A DNA stretch of 40,396 bases from Jannaschia seohaensis (GCF_900116765.1 NZ_UETC01000022.1:1-40396), one strand, 5' to 3'; shown: positions 9,401 to 19,165, numbered from the stretch's first letter. Notes: a model not told the origin generated them from the sequence alone. Program-made: numbers and translations.

Positions 9401-12400
9401 GACCGCGCTGCGGATCACGCAGCCGGGTGAAGACAGCTTCCCGACCGGGTTCACGCCGGACGATCTCGATCCCGTGGAGTTCGGCCTCCTCTTCTTCCAG
9501 GACGCGCTCAATTTTGCGACGGACCTGTCCGAGGTGCTCGGCGCCGGAGACCCTGACCGCGCGACGCGTGACGTCTGGAGCGGGATCACCCAGACCGACA
9601 TCACGAGCACCCCGACCATCGACGTCTTCCTTGCCGGACCGCGCAGCAACTTCGTCCGCGTTGGGAGCGACGTCGAGGAGATCAGCGTGGTCGGCAACGA
9701 CCGGGGCGCGGATGTCGTCTTCTATGCCGGCGGCGATGTCTACGCGGGCGGCACCTCCGACGAGTCCACCCAGCCGGTCGACGTCTTCGTGGCGCGCTTC
9801 ACCGACTGGGAGGAGGTGAAAAGCGGCACGCGCACCCTGCCGGGCGGAACGACCGAGGTGGTGCGGCCGGGGGTCGTGCTGATCGGCGCCCCGACCGCTC
9901 AGTCGCCGGACGTCAACGCGACCGATGGTGTCTTTGCCGGCGCCAACGTTACCGATTTCGAACGCTTCATCGTCGAGGGCAGCAACCAGGCGGACATCCT
10001 CTTCGGCGGGGCCGAGGATGACGTGCTGATGGGCGCCGGCGGAAACGACCGGATCGACGGCGGCGAGGGGGCCGACACGATCGCTGGCGGCAGCGGCAAC
10101 GACGTGATGTCGGTCACACCGGAGCTGGGCGGGTCCAATATCGTGTTCGGCGACACCCTGAACTCCCTTGCGCTCGTCGACATCCTGAATCCCGCTCGGG
10201 CCGGCCTCGACGACGACCTGCTGATCATTCGCGGCAACGAGGCCTTCGAGACATCTGACCTCGACCTGGGCATTCGGATCACCGCGGTGCTCGACGGTGA
10301 GGACGCGGAAAGGATTACGCTGGACGCGGATGCGTCGTTCGACGACGCGCAGCGCGTTCTGGACGAGAGCCGCTCGGGCCTGCGCGACGCCCAGAACCCG
10401 ACGATCTACAGCTATGGCGACGCGGAGGCGGAGGTCCGGGCGATCGGCGTCGAGCGGGTGCATCTCGAAGGCACGGACCGCAACGACGACATGCTGCTGC
10501 ATGACGGCGGCGTGTTCTACTCGGGCGGCGAGCGCGAAGGTGACGCCGACCTGTTCGTCGCCGACTTCTCGAACCAGTCGATCGGCATCTCGCTGGTGAT
10601 CGAGGACGACGTGATCGAGGGCGACACCAACGCGGTGCGGCTCGAGAACGGGGTCTTCGTGGAGGGTCTAGACCGACTGATAACGATCCACGGCACCGGC
10701 GACGACACCATCGTCGGCGGGCGGCTCGACGACCGGATTGATGGCGGCGCCGGCGATGACGGGCTGACCGGCGGCGCGGGTGCGGACGAGCTGTTCGGCG
10801 GCAGCGGGGACGACACTGTCTATTGGGAGGCCGATGACGGGGCCGACCTGGCCGATGGCGGCGACGACTTCGACCGTCTCATCGTGTCCAACACCCGCGA
10901 GGACGGGCGAGCCTTCGCGCAGGCGGGGCTGGAGCAGAGCATCGTCGTCTCGAGCGGGAACGCCGTCGAGGGGAACCTCAGTTTCTCCCTGGAGACGCTG
11001 ACGGCCGAGACCACCTCGAACGAGATTCGCGGCACCTTCGGTGACTCCTTGCTGGTGACGGCGGTCGACTTCTTCGGCGACGACGGTGGGTCCAGGATCG
11101 CTTTCGGGGCAGACCAGTCCATCAGGTACGGCGCCTTCGAGGGGGTCGACATCGCGGGCTCGGACGAGTTCGACGACATCCTGCTGTACCAGGGCGGGCT
11201 GGTCTATTCGGGCGGAGAGCGCGCGGGCGATGCCGACGTGTTCGCCGCTGACTTCTCGCGCGGCCGGTCGACCCTGTTCACGGATGGGCTTGGGCAGGAA
11301 TTCGGCGGGCTCATCCTCGACACGCGCGATGCCGCGCCGGGCGAGGAGTCGGTGGTCGATATCGGCAACGGCGTCAACGTCGGAGGCATCGAGCGCCTCG
11401 TCGTCCGGCTCAACGAAGGCGACGACCAGGTCTTCGGCGGCGCGCTCGACGACATCATCGAGACCGAGGGCGGCCGCGACGTGGTCGCAGCATCGCTGGG
11501 CAACGACACGATCGATCTCGGCACGGGCGATGACCGGGTCGAGTATATCGGCGGCACGCAGCGGATCTCGGGCGGAGCGGACCTCGACCGCATCTCGATC
11601 GGCGCGCAGGAATCTGGCTATTCCATCCTGGAGATCGCGGCCGGATCCTCATCGATCACCATCGACGCTACCTCGGACGTGCCATTGTCGGACCGGCGCG
11701 ATGACCTCTCGACGGTTGTGAACGCTGGGGCCGCGGCTGCGGCGTCGGCCGTGTTCACGATGATCCACGATTTCGGCTCCGTCACCTATGACGGGTTCGA
11801 AGCCGTAACCGCGTCGGGCGACGACGCGCGCGATGTCCTGATCGGATCCAGCGCGGAGGGCGTGCTGTCGTCCGACGGCGGCGACGACATCCTCATCTCG
11901 GGGGCTGGCGACGACCTGATGATCGGCGGTCTGGGCACCGACCGATATGTGCTGGGCCGCGACTTCGGCCGCGATATCATCGTCGGCGAGACCCAGGGCC
12001 GCACTGAGATCCACATTATCGGCCGCAAACTCGCGGATGCGACCCTCTTCTCCGACCAGACGCAAAGCGACCTGATCCTGATCTTCGAGGAAAACGCGCA
12101 GCTGACGATCCGCGACTATTTCGCAGTCAGCACGGTGCCGCAGAACTACGTCTTCTTCACCGATGACGAACAGGACGGCCGCACCCTGACCGCAGGCGAG
12201 TTGCCCTCATCGGTCACCGAACCATCGGGCCTGCCCGCACGGGGCAACCGGGTCTTCGGCACCGAAGCCGACGAGATCTTCGACCTCAATTCCGACGGGG
12301 CGGACGTGTTCTTCGGCTTCGGCGGCAACGATGCCTTCCTCGGCAGCCCCGGCGCCGACATCTTCGACGGGTCGAGCGGGCGCGACTTCGTAAGCTACGA

Positions 12401-15400
12401 GGACTCCGATGACGGCGTCATCATCGCGCTCGACAACAGGTTCCTCCAGCGACGCAGGAGCGACGATCCGGGCGACGACGAGGGCGATGTCTTCGTGAGC
12501 ATCGAGGATGTCATCGGCTCGACGCAGGGCGACTTCCTGATCGGCAGCAGCGATGACAACTACATCTCCGCGCGTGGCGGCAACGACGTGCTGCGCGGCC
12601 TGGGCGGGCGCGACCTGCTGATCGGCGGCGCCGACAGCGACCGGCTGGACGGCGGGGAAGGCAACGACTCCCTGTTCGGCGGCGAAGGGGGCGATTTCTT
12701 CGCGGGCGGGCCGATCGGGCTCGATCCCCGCGCGCTCTTCATCGGGCGTGCGCGCGACGAGGACGAGGAACTGCTCGAGGAGGCACTGGCGCAGTTCGGC
12801 CTGGAGTTCGGCGCGGGCGACGACTTCCTTTCGGGTGACGGCGGCGACGACGTCTTCGATGACCGGTTCGGCGACAACACCATCGTCGGCGGGGCGGGCG
12901 ACGACGACGCCTTTGCCGGCGCAGGGGCAGACAGATACGTCTATGACGATGCCACCGACGCCGCCGGCGCGGTGATCGAGGGCTCGGGCGGGCGCGACCT
13001 GTTCCACGCCCACGACCTCGGCTTCCGTTCGCCCGATGATAACACCGACCTTCGCGACTCCGTGGACACCGGCGGCGACACGATCGACCTGTCGGAGTTC
13101 ACCGCCGCCGTGGCCATCGACCTCGACGATCCGGATGCCGACGTGCCGAACGCAGATGTTGGCACGGTGAAGGGCACGGTTAAGCGGGCGGCGGGCGCCT
13201 ATGCCGACACCGTCACGGTCGGGGCCGACGGGAACGTCACGCTGGTCGATTTCGCGGGCGTGGAGAACGCCGTCGGCTCGGACCTGAGCGACGTCATCGA
13301 TGGCTCGGACGCGGCCAACCTGCTGGAGGGCGGGGCCGGCGATGACCTGCTGAGCGGCGGCCGCGGATCGGACACGATCGATGGCGGGCTGGGCGAGGAC
13401 ACCGTCGATTACGGCGCCGAGGGGCTGAGCGCGGGCATCGAGGTCACGCTGGTCTCGAGCGGGCTGGAAGAAGTCCAGGACGATCTCGAGCCGGGGACGG
13501 CCGTCATAGCAGAGGGCGAGACCGACCGGCTGATCGACATCGAGGCCGTGATCGGAACGACCTTCGCCGATGTCATCGTGGGCGGCGACGGGAACGAGAT
13601 CATCGCCGGAAATGGCGGCGACGACACGCTGGACGGCGGCGCCGGGACCGACACGCTGGACCTGTCGCGCGTGCCCGAGGGTGCCGATTTCGTGCAATTC
13701 TTCACCGGCCTCGAAACCCCGGACGACCCGGATGCGCTGGCCCCGTTCGAGGAATCTCAACTGTTCTTCGACGACGCGCGCGCCCCGCTGTCGATCCAGA
13801 CGCGGAACTTCGAGAACCTGATCCTGGGCATCTACGACAGCTTCGTCATCCTCGCCGGAGACGTGAACCGCGAGGTCGATCTTGGCGGCGGCGAGAATTT
13901 CCTGAGCACGGGTCTTGGCGCAGACACGATCACGGGCGGCATCGGCAGCGACACCGTACAGTCCGGCGGCGGCGACGACGTCTATGTCTATGGCGGCGGC
14001 CGCGGCGATTTCGACGGAGAGGACGGGTTCGACACGCTGGATCTGAGCCAGCTTGTCGACGCGGAAGTCAGGATGTCTTCTGACGGCTCGGGAATTGCCT
14101 TTCTGCGGGGGACGTCCGACGTTCTGGTCAGCTTCAGGAACGTGGAGCGGGTCACCGGCTCGATCGGCGGCGACCTGTTCGTCGGCGATCCGGACGACGC
14201 CCGGAACGAGCAGGTCGAAGGCGGGGCGGGCAACGACACTCTGGTCGGCGGCAACGGCGCGGATCTTCTTCTCGGCGGCGCCGATGACGACTTCCTCCGG
14301 GGCGAGTCCGGCGACGACACGCTGGACGGCGGCGCAGGGACCGACACCATAGACGGCGGGACCGGCAACGACGTGCTGCTGGTTTCGGACGACGCCATCG
14401 GCACCGGCGTGAACGCCTTCGACGGCGGGGAAGACGACGACACGGTCGATCTGAGCGGCCTGAGCGGCCCGGCCACGATCGACGACGGGACGGTGTCTGC
14501 GCTCGACGCGGACGGCGCAGAGGTCGATCTGGTCACGTTCGAGAACGTCGAGGAGGTGATCGGCACCTCCGGCGACGACAGGCTGGACGAGAACGAAGCC
14601 ACCGATGGGAGTAGGATCGTCGCCCGCTTCGATGGCGGCGCAGGGGACGACATCGCTGCTGATCCTCTGATCTTCAGCAACGAGACCGGGCTCCTGATTG
14701 ACGATTTCTTCTTCCTCGGGGGGGTCGGCTTCGACATCATCGACTACCGCATCAACGACGCGCGGTTCCTCGGGGACGGCGTTCGCGTCGACCTGCGCGA
14801 CGGGACGCTCGGATCGGAAGGTCTGGACCCGGGCACCGACGTGGCACGTTTCTCGCAGGTCGAGGGTGTCATCGGCACCGACGGTGACGACCGGTTCTTC
14901 GGCAGCGACGGGGATAACCTGTTCACGGGCGGCGAAGGCGAAGACCGGATCGAGGGCCGTCTCGGCTTCGATGTCGTCGATTACAGCCGCGAGGATGGCG
15001 AGCGTGCGATCGTAGCCCAACTCGAGGCGAGACCAGAGACCGGTCTCGGCTCGGCCCTCGACACCTTCGGCCAGACGGATGTTCTGGTCTCCATCGAGGG
15101 CGTCATCGGCACCGCGCAGGCCGACCTCATCAACGGCAGCACGCTCGCGAACCTGCTGGACGGGGGCGATGGCGACGACACGCTTGCGGGCCTCGATGGC
15201 GACGACACCATCGTCGACGGCGGCGGCAGCGACTCGGTGCTTGCGGGCGATGGCAACGATACCATCGTCCACGTGGCCGATGCGCTTCCCGACGATTTCG
15301 TGCCCGCCGATCCGTCCTTCTTCCTTGCGAGCTTCGACCAGTATGACGGCGGCGCGGGCGATGCGGACGTGCTCGACCTGTCCGGCGCGGTGGGCGGTCT

Positions 15401-18400
15401 CGTGGCGACCATCAACTTCACGGGCACGAGCTTCCTGCTGACCGATCCGGGTCTGGACATAAACCCGAACGAGGAACCCGACGAGAACGGCCTGACGCGG
15501 GTCGACTTCCTGCAGGGGCTCGCGACGTTCACCGGCATCGAACAGATTATCGGCTCCGATTTCGGTGACTTTCTCAACGGCAATGACGAGGACAACAACA
15601 TCTCTGGCGGGCGCGGCGACGATACCGTCTCGGGCGGCGTCGGGCTCGACACGCTCGATGGCGGCACTGGCTTCGACATCCTGGCCATCACGGGCGGGAC
15701 GCAGCGGGAAGACGGCACCAGAGGCGGCGCCTTCGTCGACCTGACGGCAGGCGTGCTGATCGACGGCGACGGCAATGTCGAGACGGCCACCAATTTCGAG
15801 GGAGTCGAGGGCGGTTCCAGCGACGATACCGTCCTGGGCTCGGCCGGTCAGGACACGATGAACGGCGGCCGCGGCGCGGACCTGCTGATCGGGGGCGACG
15901 GGGTCGACTTGCTCGACCTGTCGCGCTCCGACTTCGCCAACGGCCAGATCGGCGACACCTCGGGCGAATTCGACCCCCGCCGTGGCGAGGGCGCGATCGT
16001 CTTTCTCGACGCACGCCTGGCCGAGGGCCGGCTGCCCGACGGGGTCGAACCGCCGGAGAGCGGCGGTCTCGTGCGCGATACCTTCGACGGCCTCGACCGC
16101 GTGTTGGAGTTCGAGAATGTGCGAGGCTCCCGCTTCAACGATGTCATCGTCGGCGACGGCAACCGCAACGTGCTGGAAGGCCGGGCGGGCAACGACACGC
16201 TGGAAGGCGGGGGCGGCCGCGACATCCTGCTGGGCGGCGCGGGCGCGGACGTGTTCCGCCTGGCACCCGGCGGCGGCGAGGTCATCGTCGGCGATTTCGA
16301 CGTGACCGAGGACGCGATCGACCTCACAGCCTTCGAGTTGTCGGATATCGAGCGTGCCATCGACCTGCGGCCGCGCGACCCCGAGCTTCTGGAGGAGGGC
16401 GCGATCCTGCGCCTGCGCGACGGGACCACGATCGTCATTGCCGATCTCGACCCCGGAGACCTGCCCGACCTGCGCCTGATCCTGCCCGACGGCGCCCCGG
16501 CGGAGTTGTTCGCGGGCGAAGAGGGCGGGACGCTCGAAGGCTCCGTGCGAGCTGAGCGCCTGTTCGGCCGCGCGGCCCCCGACCTGATCCTCGGCGGCGC
16601 CGGCAATGACGAGTTCGTCGGCAGCGGAGGCAACGACACCCTGGACGGCGGCGAGGGGCGCGACGTCGTCTTCTACACCGCCACGACGGCACCGGTTCTC
16701 GCCGATCTCGGACAGGGCCTCGTCCTCGCCGAGGAGGGCACCGACACCCTCGTGTCGATCGAGGGGATCGTGACGGGGGGCGCGGACGACCGGGTGCGCG
16801 GCTCCGGCGATGCCGACTCCATCGATCTGGGCGACGGGGCAGATGCCGTCGAGACGGGCTCGGGCGCCGACACGGTCACCACCGGCGCGGGCGCCGACAC
16901 CGTATCGGGCGCACTGTCCGATCTCGACGGTGATCTCGTCACCGATTTCGGCGAAGGCGACAGCATCGTCATCGAGGGCGCCCGGCTGAACAGCCAGGAT
17001 GTCTTGTTGACGGCCGGTTCTGCGGTGTTCGACATCGACGGAGATGGCGACGGGGTGATCGACGCCAACTTCCGCCTCAACGGCGATTTCACGAACGCGT
17101 TGTTCGGCGTGTCGCGGACGGAGTCGGGCGACACGGTCCTGACCAATATCGGTGTCGATCGCGCCAACGTGCTGCTCACGGGGTCGCGGGACACCTTCAC
17201 GACGCTCACCCGAGAGTCGCTGATTGACGCGGCCGCGGGCGACGACACGGTCACCGCGACCGGCGAGGGCGCCACGCTGATCGGCGGTCGCGGAGATGAC
17301 AGCCTGACCGGCGGCGACGGCGGACAGGTGCTGTTCGGCGGCCGCGGCTCGGACACGTTGGAGGGCGGCGCGGGCGACGACACCTATGTCTTCACCGCCT
17401 CGGACGCGGCACCGGGCCGCGCCACGCGCGACCTGCTGATCGGGCTCGGAGACGGACAGGATACGGTCGTCCTGGACGGGTTCGGGTTCGAGTCCGCGCG
17501 GGACGTGCCGTTGCGGTTCCTCGGCGACGGGCTGGAGGTGCTGCTGAGCCCGGACCTATCGATTGAGCTGACGGAAATCACGCTGGCCAACATCTCGCTG
17601 GACTTCGGCGCGGCGGACCTCCTCTCGCTGGCGTCGTTGTCGCAGACGGCGCTGACGACCAATGCGGGTGCGGCGGCGGGCGACCTGTTCCTCGACATTC
17701 GCGAGACCGGCGACAGTCTGTTCGGCGGCGATGGCAACGACACGATCGGCGGGGGCGGCGGCGGCGACTTCATCGATGGCGGCGCGCGGACCGACCTCCT
17801 CACCTACCGCACCGCCGGCGAGGGCATCGCCGTCAGCCTGGCAACGGGTCTCGGATCGGCAGGCGACGCCGACGGAGACCGCGTCGTCAACTTCGAGAAC
17901 GTCGAAGGCTCAGATTTCGACGACGTGATCGAGGGCGATGCCCTCGCCAACGTGCTCGACGGGCAAGACGGCAACGACGATCTGTTCGGCGGGCGGGGCG
18001 CCGACATCCTCGACGGCGGAGCCGGACGCGACTTCCTGTTGGGCGAGAGCGGGGCGGATGTCATCAACGGCGGCGACGGGGCGGACATCCTGGCTGGGCA
18101 GGCCGGGAACGACGTCCTTAATGGCGGCGCGGGGCGCGACTTCTTCGTGTTGCTGGCAGGCGGGCCACAGGGCCTCGACGTGATCGAGGATTTCGACGAA
18201 GACGACGCGCTTCTGTTCGACGACCGTTTGTTCGCGGGCCTGGGCGATAGCTCCACGAACCTGCGGCCTTTCGGCTTCTCGGAGATCATCACGGTCATCC
18301 GTTCGGGTCAGCTGGCCTACGACCGGGCCAGCGGCACGGTCTCGATCGACGGCACCGCGGTCGCCGACCTGACCGACGGGCTGCGACTGGGGCTGGATGA

Positions 18401-18416
18401 CGTGCTCCTGTTCTAA
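6471..18416 (+). CDS. Giant RTX calcium-binding repeat protein (type I secreted)
   Basis: 3,981 residues from an ATG preceded by CCGGGGGACC. Residues 1 to about 740 have no RTX repeats: alternating strand-rich, acidic sequence of no family I recognise. From about residue 750 to 1670, four related modules carry a YxGG...DxFVADF pattern. From about 1178 to the end there are some twenty clusters of the nonapeptide GGxGxDxLx (for example GGAGDDGLTGGAGADELFGG), separated by linkers of the FENVEGSDFDDVIEGD type. Each cluster folds into a calcium-binding beta roll outside the cell. The C-terminal ~90 residues after the last cluster are Asp/Leu/Phe-rich, as expected for an uncleaved type I secretion signal. 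I noticed no cysteine in the translation. No HlyB, HlyD or TolC partner is in the window. A hairpin follows the stop. It could be an adhesin, S-layer-like protein or enzyme. Confidence 0.92.
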   Translation: MTNVTTNSKLSFETPTQLLFGGGDPISLSYASGDDFVLRIDEQFSIVDEDLGPLGALSVDGKIELTLGLVFEASLGSLPTFNTSADIRVNAAYDKVLIGSDPDDAVRRGDDIFAKFDFSDFEVLGLTSRSTGLGTADTLNAGSDDEQVIPRGVKLDLIAGATLGLRDIYYRFPLAPFGEEIDDFDLFNVPEQATTLFKIDENNQRVNFRLGDFFELDLRLPTGANTKGESQGSTLVSNKGFSDVTFAELVGDLDLMLTRLLGNIPGVGAVAKALEKSLFFKDELDLADFVPFLDDNLLTFELSFVDVNGKAGLKVTEEVTVDYGETNGIEGVTLGLNSDDFQEEFNAFLGLGSDFDPGAGQTPQVTVTLVSDSGTPDDLADDRVVQGSLGDDEILVPLPDLLGEESRDFVRIIGVDAFFDIDEALVTHSVGLGGSFQVDVTVLKLAVRGDLGETLGISFGPAVEETIPEGGVNFSLLDFFEQKFLLEGGTFDIPDDGKLSNPGAGPSRLDQLGYRPGAFGPAPASERYEFIFSEIEPEGFDPDSPDAFAVLKAFGEAVQERIDLANTVMAPFLPDGAQEVILTGSNLLVEQDRGQRLEDPNYTNENRLERQFGIWPASDAGNVARVQLRVLGEEDRNFVIAAPTFEGQTFDEGLRFRLDILTDPDGGVDPRRFVEFGADATNSELGDYFAERLSFAVRAETQLQNVDEYRYSIGTQQLRSTVDERPNDGDAANVRAAPDFQPLAINVVGTDKDDVVVYTGSTSLRQFPRTEAPVYLDGNGVSDPRVGERDLFVGDFRTAHPDQHIIWDIRAQQLREQVGGTTTVANPFGDVSGAFEDVGKTAPATIEVGAFDSGPNLFFFRADGTRDHATNVRDMERFVLRLGDGPDTLRTGIDDEDYIEMGGGDDALGISVDFFNGRDRWSLDGGNDTAILFRTEIGRLVNAPFDSLFSGVLSGGQGIDELLVTKDPDIGEPIVGQTALRITQPGEDSFPTGFTPDDLDPVEFGLLFFQDALNFATDLSEVLGAGDPDRATRDVWSGITQTDITSTPTIDVFLAGPRSNFVRVGSDVEEISVVGNDRGADVVFYAGGDVYAGGTSDESTQPVDVFVARFTDWEEVKSGTRTLPGGTTEVVRPGVVLIGAPTAQSPDVNATDGVFAGANVTDFERFIVEGSNQADILFGGAEDDVLMGAGGNDRIDGGEGADTIAGGSGNDVMSVTPELGGSNIVFGDTLNSLALVDILNPARAGLDDDLLIIRGNEAFETSDLDLGIRITAVLDGEDAERITLDADASFDDAQRVLDESRSGLRDAQNPTIYSYGDAEAEVRAIGVERVHLEGTDRNDDMLLHDGGVFYSGGEREGDADLFVADFSNQSIGISLVIEDDVIEGDTNAVRLENGVFVEGLDRLITIHGTGDDTIVGGRLDDRIDGGAGDDGLTGGAGADELFGGSGDDTVYWEADDGADLADGGDDFDRLIVSNTREDGRAFAQAGLEQSIVVSSGNAVEGNLSFSLETLTAETTSNEIRGTFGDSLLVTAVDFFGDDGGSRIAFGADQSIRYGAFEGVDIAGSDEFDDILLYQGGLVYSGGERAGDADVFAADFSRGRSTLFTDGLGQEFGGLILDTRDAAPGEESVVDIGNGVNVGGIERLVVRLNEGDDQVFGGALDDIIETEGGRDVVAASLGNDTIDLGTGDDRVEYIGGTQRISGGADLDRISIGAQESGYSILEIAAGSSSITIDATSDVPLSDRRDDLSTVVNAGAAAAASAVFTMIHDFGSVTYDGFEAVTASGDDARDVLIGSSAEGVLSSDGGDDILISGAGDDLMIGGLGTDRYVLGRDFGRDIIVGETQGRTEIHIIGRKLADATLFSDQTQSDLILIFEENAQLTIRDYFAVSTVPQNYVFFTDDEQDGRTLTAGELPSSVTEPSGLPARGNRVFGTEADEIFDLNSDGADVFFGFGGNDAFLGSPGADIFDGSSGRDFVSYEDSDDGVIIALDNRFLQRRRSDDPGDDEGDVFVSIEDVIGSTQGDFLIGSSDDNYISARGGNDVLRGLGGRDLLIGGADSDRLDGGEGNDSLFGGEGGDFFAGGPIGLDPRALFIGRARDEDEELLEEALAQFGLEFGAGDDFLSGDGGDDVFDDRFGDNTIVGGAGDDDAFAGAGADRYVYDDATDAAGAVIEGSGGRDLFHAHDLGFRSPDDNTDLRDSVDTGGDTIDLSEFTAAVAIDLDDPDADVPNADVGTVKGTVKRAAGAYADTVTVGADGNVTLVDFAGVENAVGSDLSDVIDGSDAANLLEGGAGDDLLSGGRGSDTIDGGLGEDTVDYGAEGLSAGIEVTLVSSGLEEVQDDLEPGTAVIAEGETDRLIDIEAVIGTTFADVIVGGDGNEIIAGNGGDDTLDGGAGTDTLDLSRVPEGADFVQFFTGLETPDDPDALAPFEESQLFFDDARAPLSIQTRNFENLILGIYDSFVILAGDVNREVDLGGGENFLSTGLGADTITGGIGSDTVQSGGGDDVYVYGGGRGDFDGEDGFDTLDLSQLVDAEVRMSSDGSGIAFLRGTSDVLVSFRNVERVTGSIGGDLFVGDPDDARNEQVEGGAGNDTLVGGNGADLLLGGADDDFLRGESGDDTLDGGAGTDTIDGGTGNDVLLVSDDAIGTGVNAFDGGEDDDTVDLSGLSGPATIDDGTVSALDADGAEVDLVTFENVEEVIGTSGDDRLDENEATDGSRIVARFDGGAGDDIAADPLIFSNETGLLIDDFFFLGGVGFDIIDYRINDARFLGDGVRVDLRDGTLGSEGLDPGTDVARFSQVEGVIGTDGDDRFFGSDGDNLFTGGEGEDRIEGRLGFDVVDYSREDGERAIVAQLEARPETGLGSALDTFGQTDVLVSIEGVIGTAQADLINGSTLANLLDGGDGDDTLAGLDGDDTIVDGGGSDSVLAGDGNDTIVHVADALPDDFVPADPSFFLASFDQYDGGAGDADVLDLSGAVGGLVATINFTGTSFLLTDPGLDINPNEEPDENGLTRVDFLQGLATFTGIEQIIGSDFGDFLNGNDEDNNISGGRGDDTVSGGVGLDTLDGGTGFDILAITGGTQREDGTRGGAFVDLTAGVLIDGDGNVETATNFEGVEGGSSDDTVLGSAGQDTMNGGRGADLLIGGDGVDLLDLSRSDFANGQIGDTSGEFDPRRGEGAIVFLDARLAEGRLPDGVEPPESGGLVRDTFDGLDRVLEFENVRGSRFNDVIVGDGNRNVLEGRAGNDTLEGGGGRDILLGGAGADVFRLAPGGGEVIVGDFDVTEDAIDLTAFELSDIERAIDLRPRDPELLEEGAILRLRDGTTIVIADLDPGDLPDLRLILPDGAPAELFAGEEGGTLEGSVRAERLFGRAAPDLILGGAGNDEFVGSGGNDTLDGGEGRDVVFYTATTAPVLADLGQGLVLAEEGTDTLVSIEGIVTGGADDRVRGSGDADSIDLGDGADAVETGSGADTVTTGAGADTVSGALSDLDGDLVTDFGEGDSIVIEGARLNSQDVLLTAGSAVFDIDGDGDGVIDANFRLNGDFTNALFGVSRTESGDTVLTNIGVDRANVLLTGSRDTFTTLTRESLIDAAAGDDTVTATGEGATLIGGRGDDSLTGGDGGQVLFGGRGSDTLEGGAGDDTYVFTASDAAPGRATRDLLIGLGDGQDTVVLDGFGFESARDVPLRFLGDGLEVLLSPDLSIELTEITLANISLDFGAADLLSLASLSQTALTTNAGAAAGDLFLDIRETGDSLFGGDGNDTIGGGGGGDFIDGGARTDLLTYRTAGEGIAVSLATGLGSAGDADGDRVVNFENVEGSDFDDVIEGDALANVLDGQDGNDDLFGGRGADILDGGAGRDFLLGESGADVINGGDGADILAGQAGNDVLNGGAGRDFFVLLAGGPQGLDVIEDFDEDDALLFDDRLFAGLGDSSTNLRPFGFSEIITVIRSGQLAYDRASGTVSIDGTAVADLTDGLRLGLDDVLLF

Positions 18417-18418
18417 CA

Positions 18419-18463
18419 CATCGAGGCCGCCGGGGGCGCTTTGCGTCTTGGGCGGCCTCGATG
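18419..18463 (+). terminator. Strong hairpin after the RTX gene
   Basis: CATCGAGGCCGCC at 18419-18431 pairs perfectly with GGCGGCCTCGATG at 18451-18463, giving a 13-bp stem and a 19-nt loop, starting two bases after the RTX stop codon. No run of T follows, so it is a terminator-like or mRNA-stabilising hairpin rather than a classical rho-independent terminator. Confidence 0.6.
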
Positions 18464-18545
18464 GTGTGACCGCCCCTCGACGGCATCTGGTGTGCCAAGG
18501 TGGGTCAGCGACGATCCACAGAGAGGGAGGGTCGTGTCGGGGATT

Positions 18546-18624
18546 ATGATGGTCGGGCTCGATCTGGCGAGGAATGTGTTTCTGCTGCACTGGACGGACG
18601 TGTCCGGTACTCGAGGCGCTGGCG
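18546..18624 (+). pseudogene. IS110-family transposase, N-terminal scrap
   Basis: The plus strand gives MMVGLDLARNVFLLHWTDVS, which matches the start of IS110 transposases (GVDLAKNVFQLHG...), with the first RuvC-like Asp. The match stops after about 25 residues where another IS end (GGGGTTCTGTCAAA, about 18625) begins, so the gene was cut by that insertion or by a later rearrangement. Confidence 0.55.
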
Positions 18625-18873
18625 GGGGTTCTGTCAAACGAGTCCAAATCGGTCTGAGCATGGACATGACGCTCTGCTGCATGTCGCGCAGGGCCCGCGC
18701 CACTCGATGAGAGCGGCGGTTCGGTAAGCCTTGAAAAGGGATCTGCTCGAGAGACTGCGCTCCTCGTTGAAATGGTTCGAGACAGAGGCGTGGAGGGCGG
18801 CGAAGTGACGAAGACTTCGCATGCGCCGAAGCGGAGCATCGCTCGCTGGCGTCGTCGGACGGGAAGTATGCAT
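18625..18873 (-). pseudogene. IS6-like DDE transposase, C-terminal scrap with terminus
   Basis: A minus-strand frame gives LRHFAALHASVSNHFNEERS, then LSSRSLFKAYRTAALIEWR. This matches my memory of the C-terminus of IS6-like DDE transposases (HxSVxNHFNxERxLSSR). The sequence GGGGTTCTGTCAAACGAG near 18625 looks like the element end. The catalytic domain is missing. Family naming is tentative; that it is a transposase tail is more secure. Confidence 0.45.
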
Positions 18874-18880
18874 GAATTTC

Positions 18881-19165
18881 TCACCCGACCCCATTAATCC
18901 TTCGGAGGAGGTTCCGGACGGTCGAGACGTGCCATCTGCCTCCGCGCCTTGTCTGGATTCCTGAAGCGTTGAGTTGCCCCGCGAGCGCATGGAGCGCGAG
19001 GTGGCCCTCCGCTTGCAACGAACGGACGATGGGCGCCAGCGCCGCGGCGTGGGCATCGGCGTTGGTCCTGACTGCCGCCCTGAGCGCCCTGCCGCCTTTT
19101 CCAGCGCGCCTCAGGGCTTCGGCCCCGTTCGGGTTGCCGAGCTTCACGCCGCGGGCTTTCGCGGT
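18881..19165 (-). pseudogene. Resolvase-type serine recombinase, C-terminal fragment
   Basis: About 94 residues on the minus strand, starting AKARGVKLGNPNGAEALRRA and ending with GIQTRRGGRWHVSTVRNLLR. The GVKLGNP linker and the final LNxxGIxTxRGGxWxxxxVxxLLxR helix-turn-helix are the C-terminal DNA-binding part of Tn3-type resolvases and related recombinases. The catalytic serine domain is absent. Its 5' edge is fused to an IS110 transposase fragment at about 19165, so it is a rearrangement product without its own start. Confidence 0.65.

Noticed and set aside
8628-10502. 624-codon minus-strand frame inside the RTX gene
   Set aside because: Same composition effect of GC-rich repetitive DNA; no family features, and the plus-strand protein explains the coding bias.
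12207-15272. 1,021-codon open frame on the minus strand opposite the RTX gene
   Set aside because: RTX codons (GGC, GAC, GCG) lack stops when read backwards, so long antisense frames are expected. The translation has no domain or ribosome site.
10001-18150. CRISPR-like periodic repeats
   Set aside because: The periodicity is in-frame RTX nonapeptide coding sequence with variable codons, with no identical direct repeats separated by spacers.
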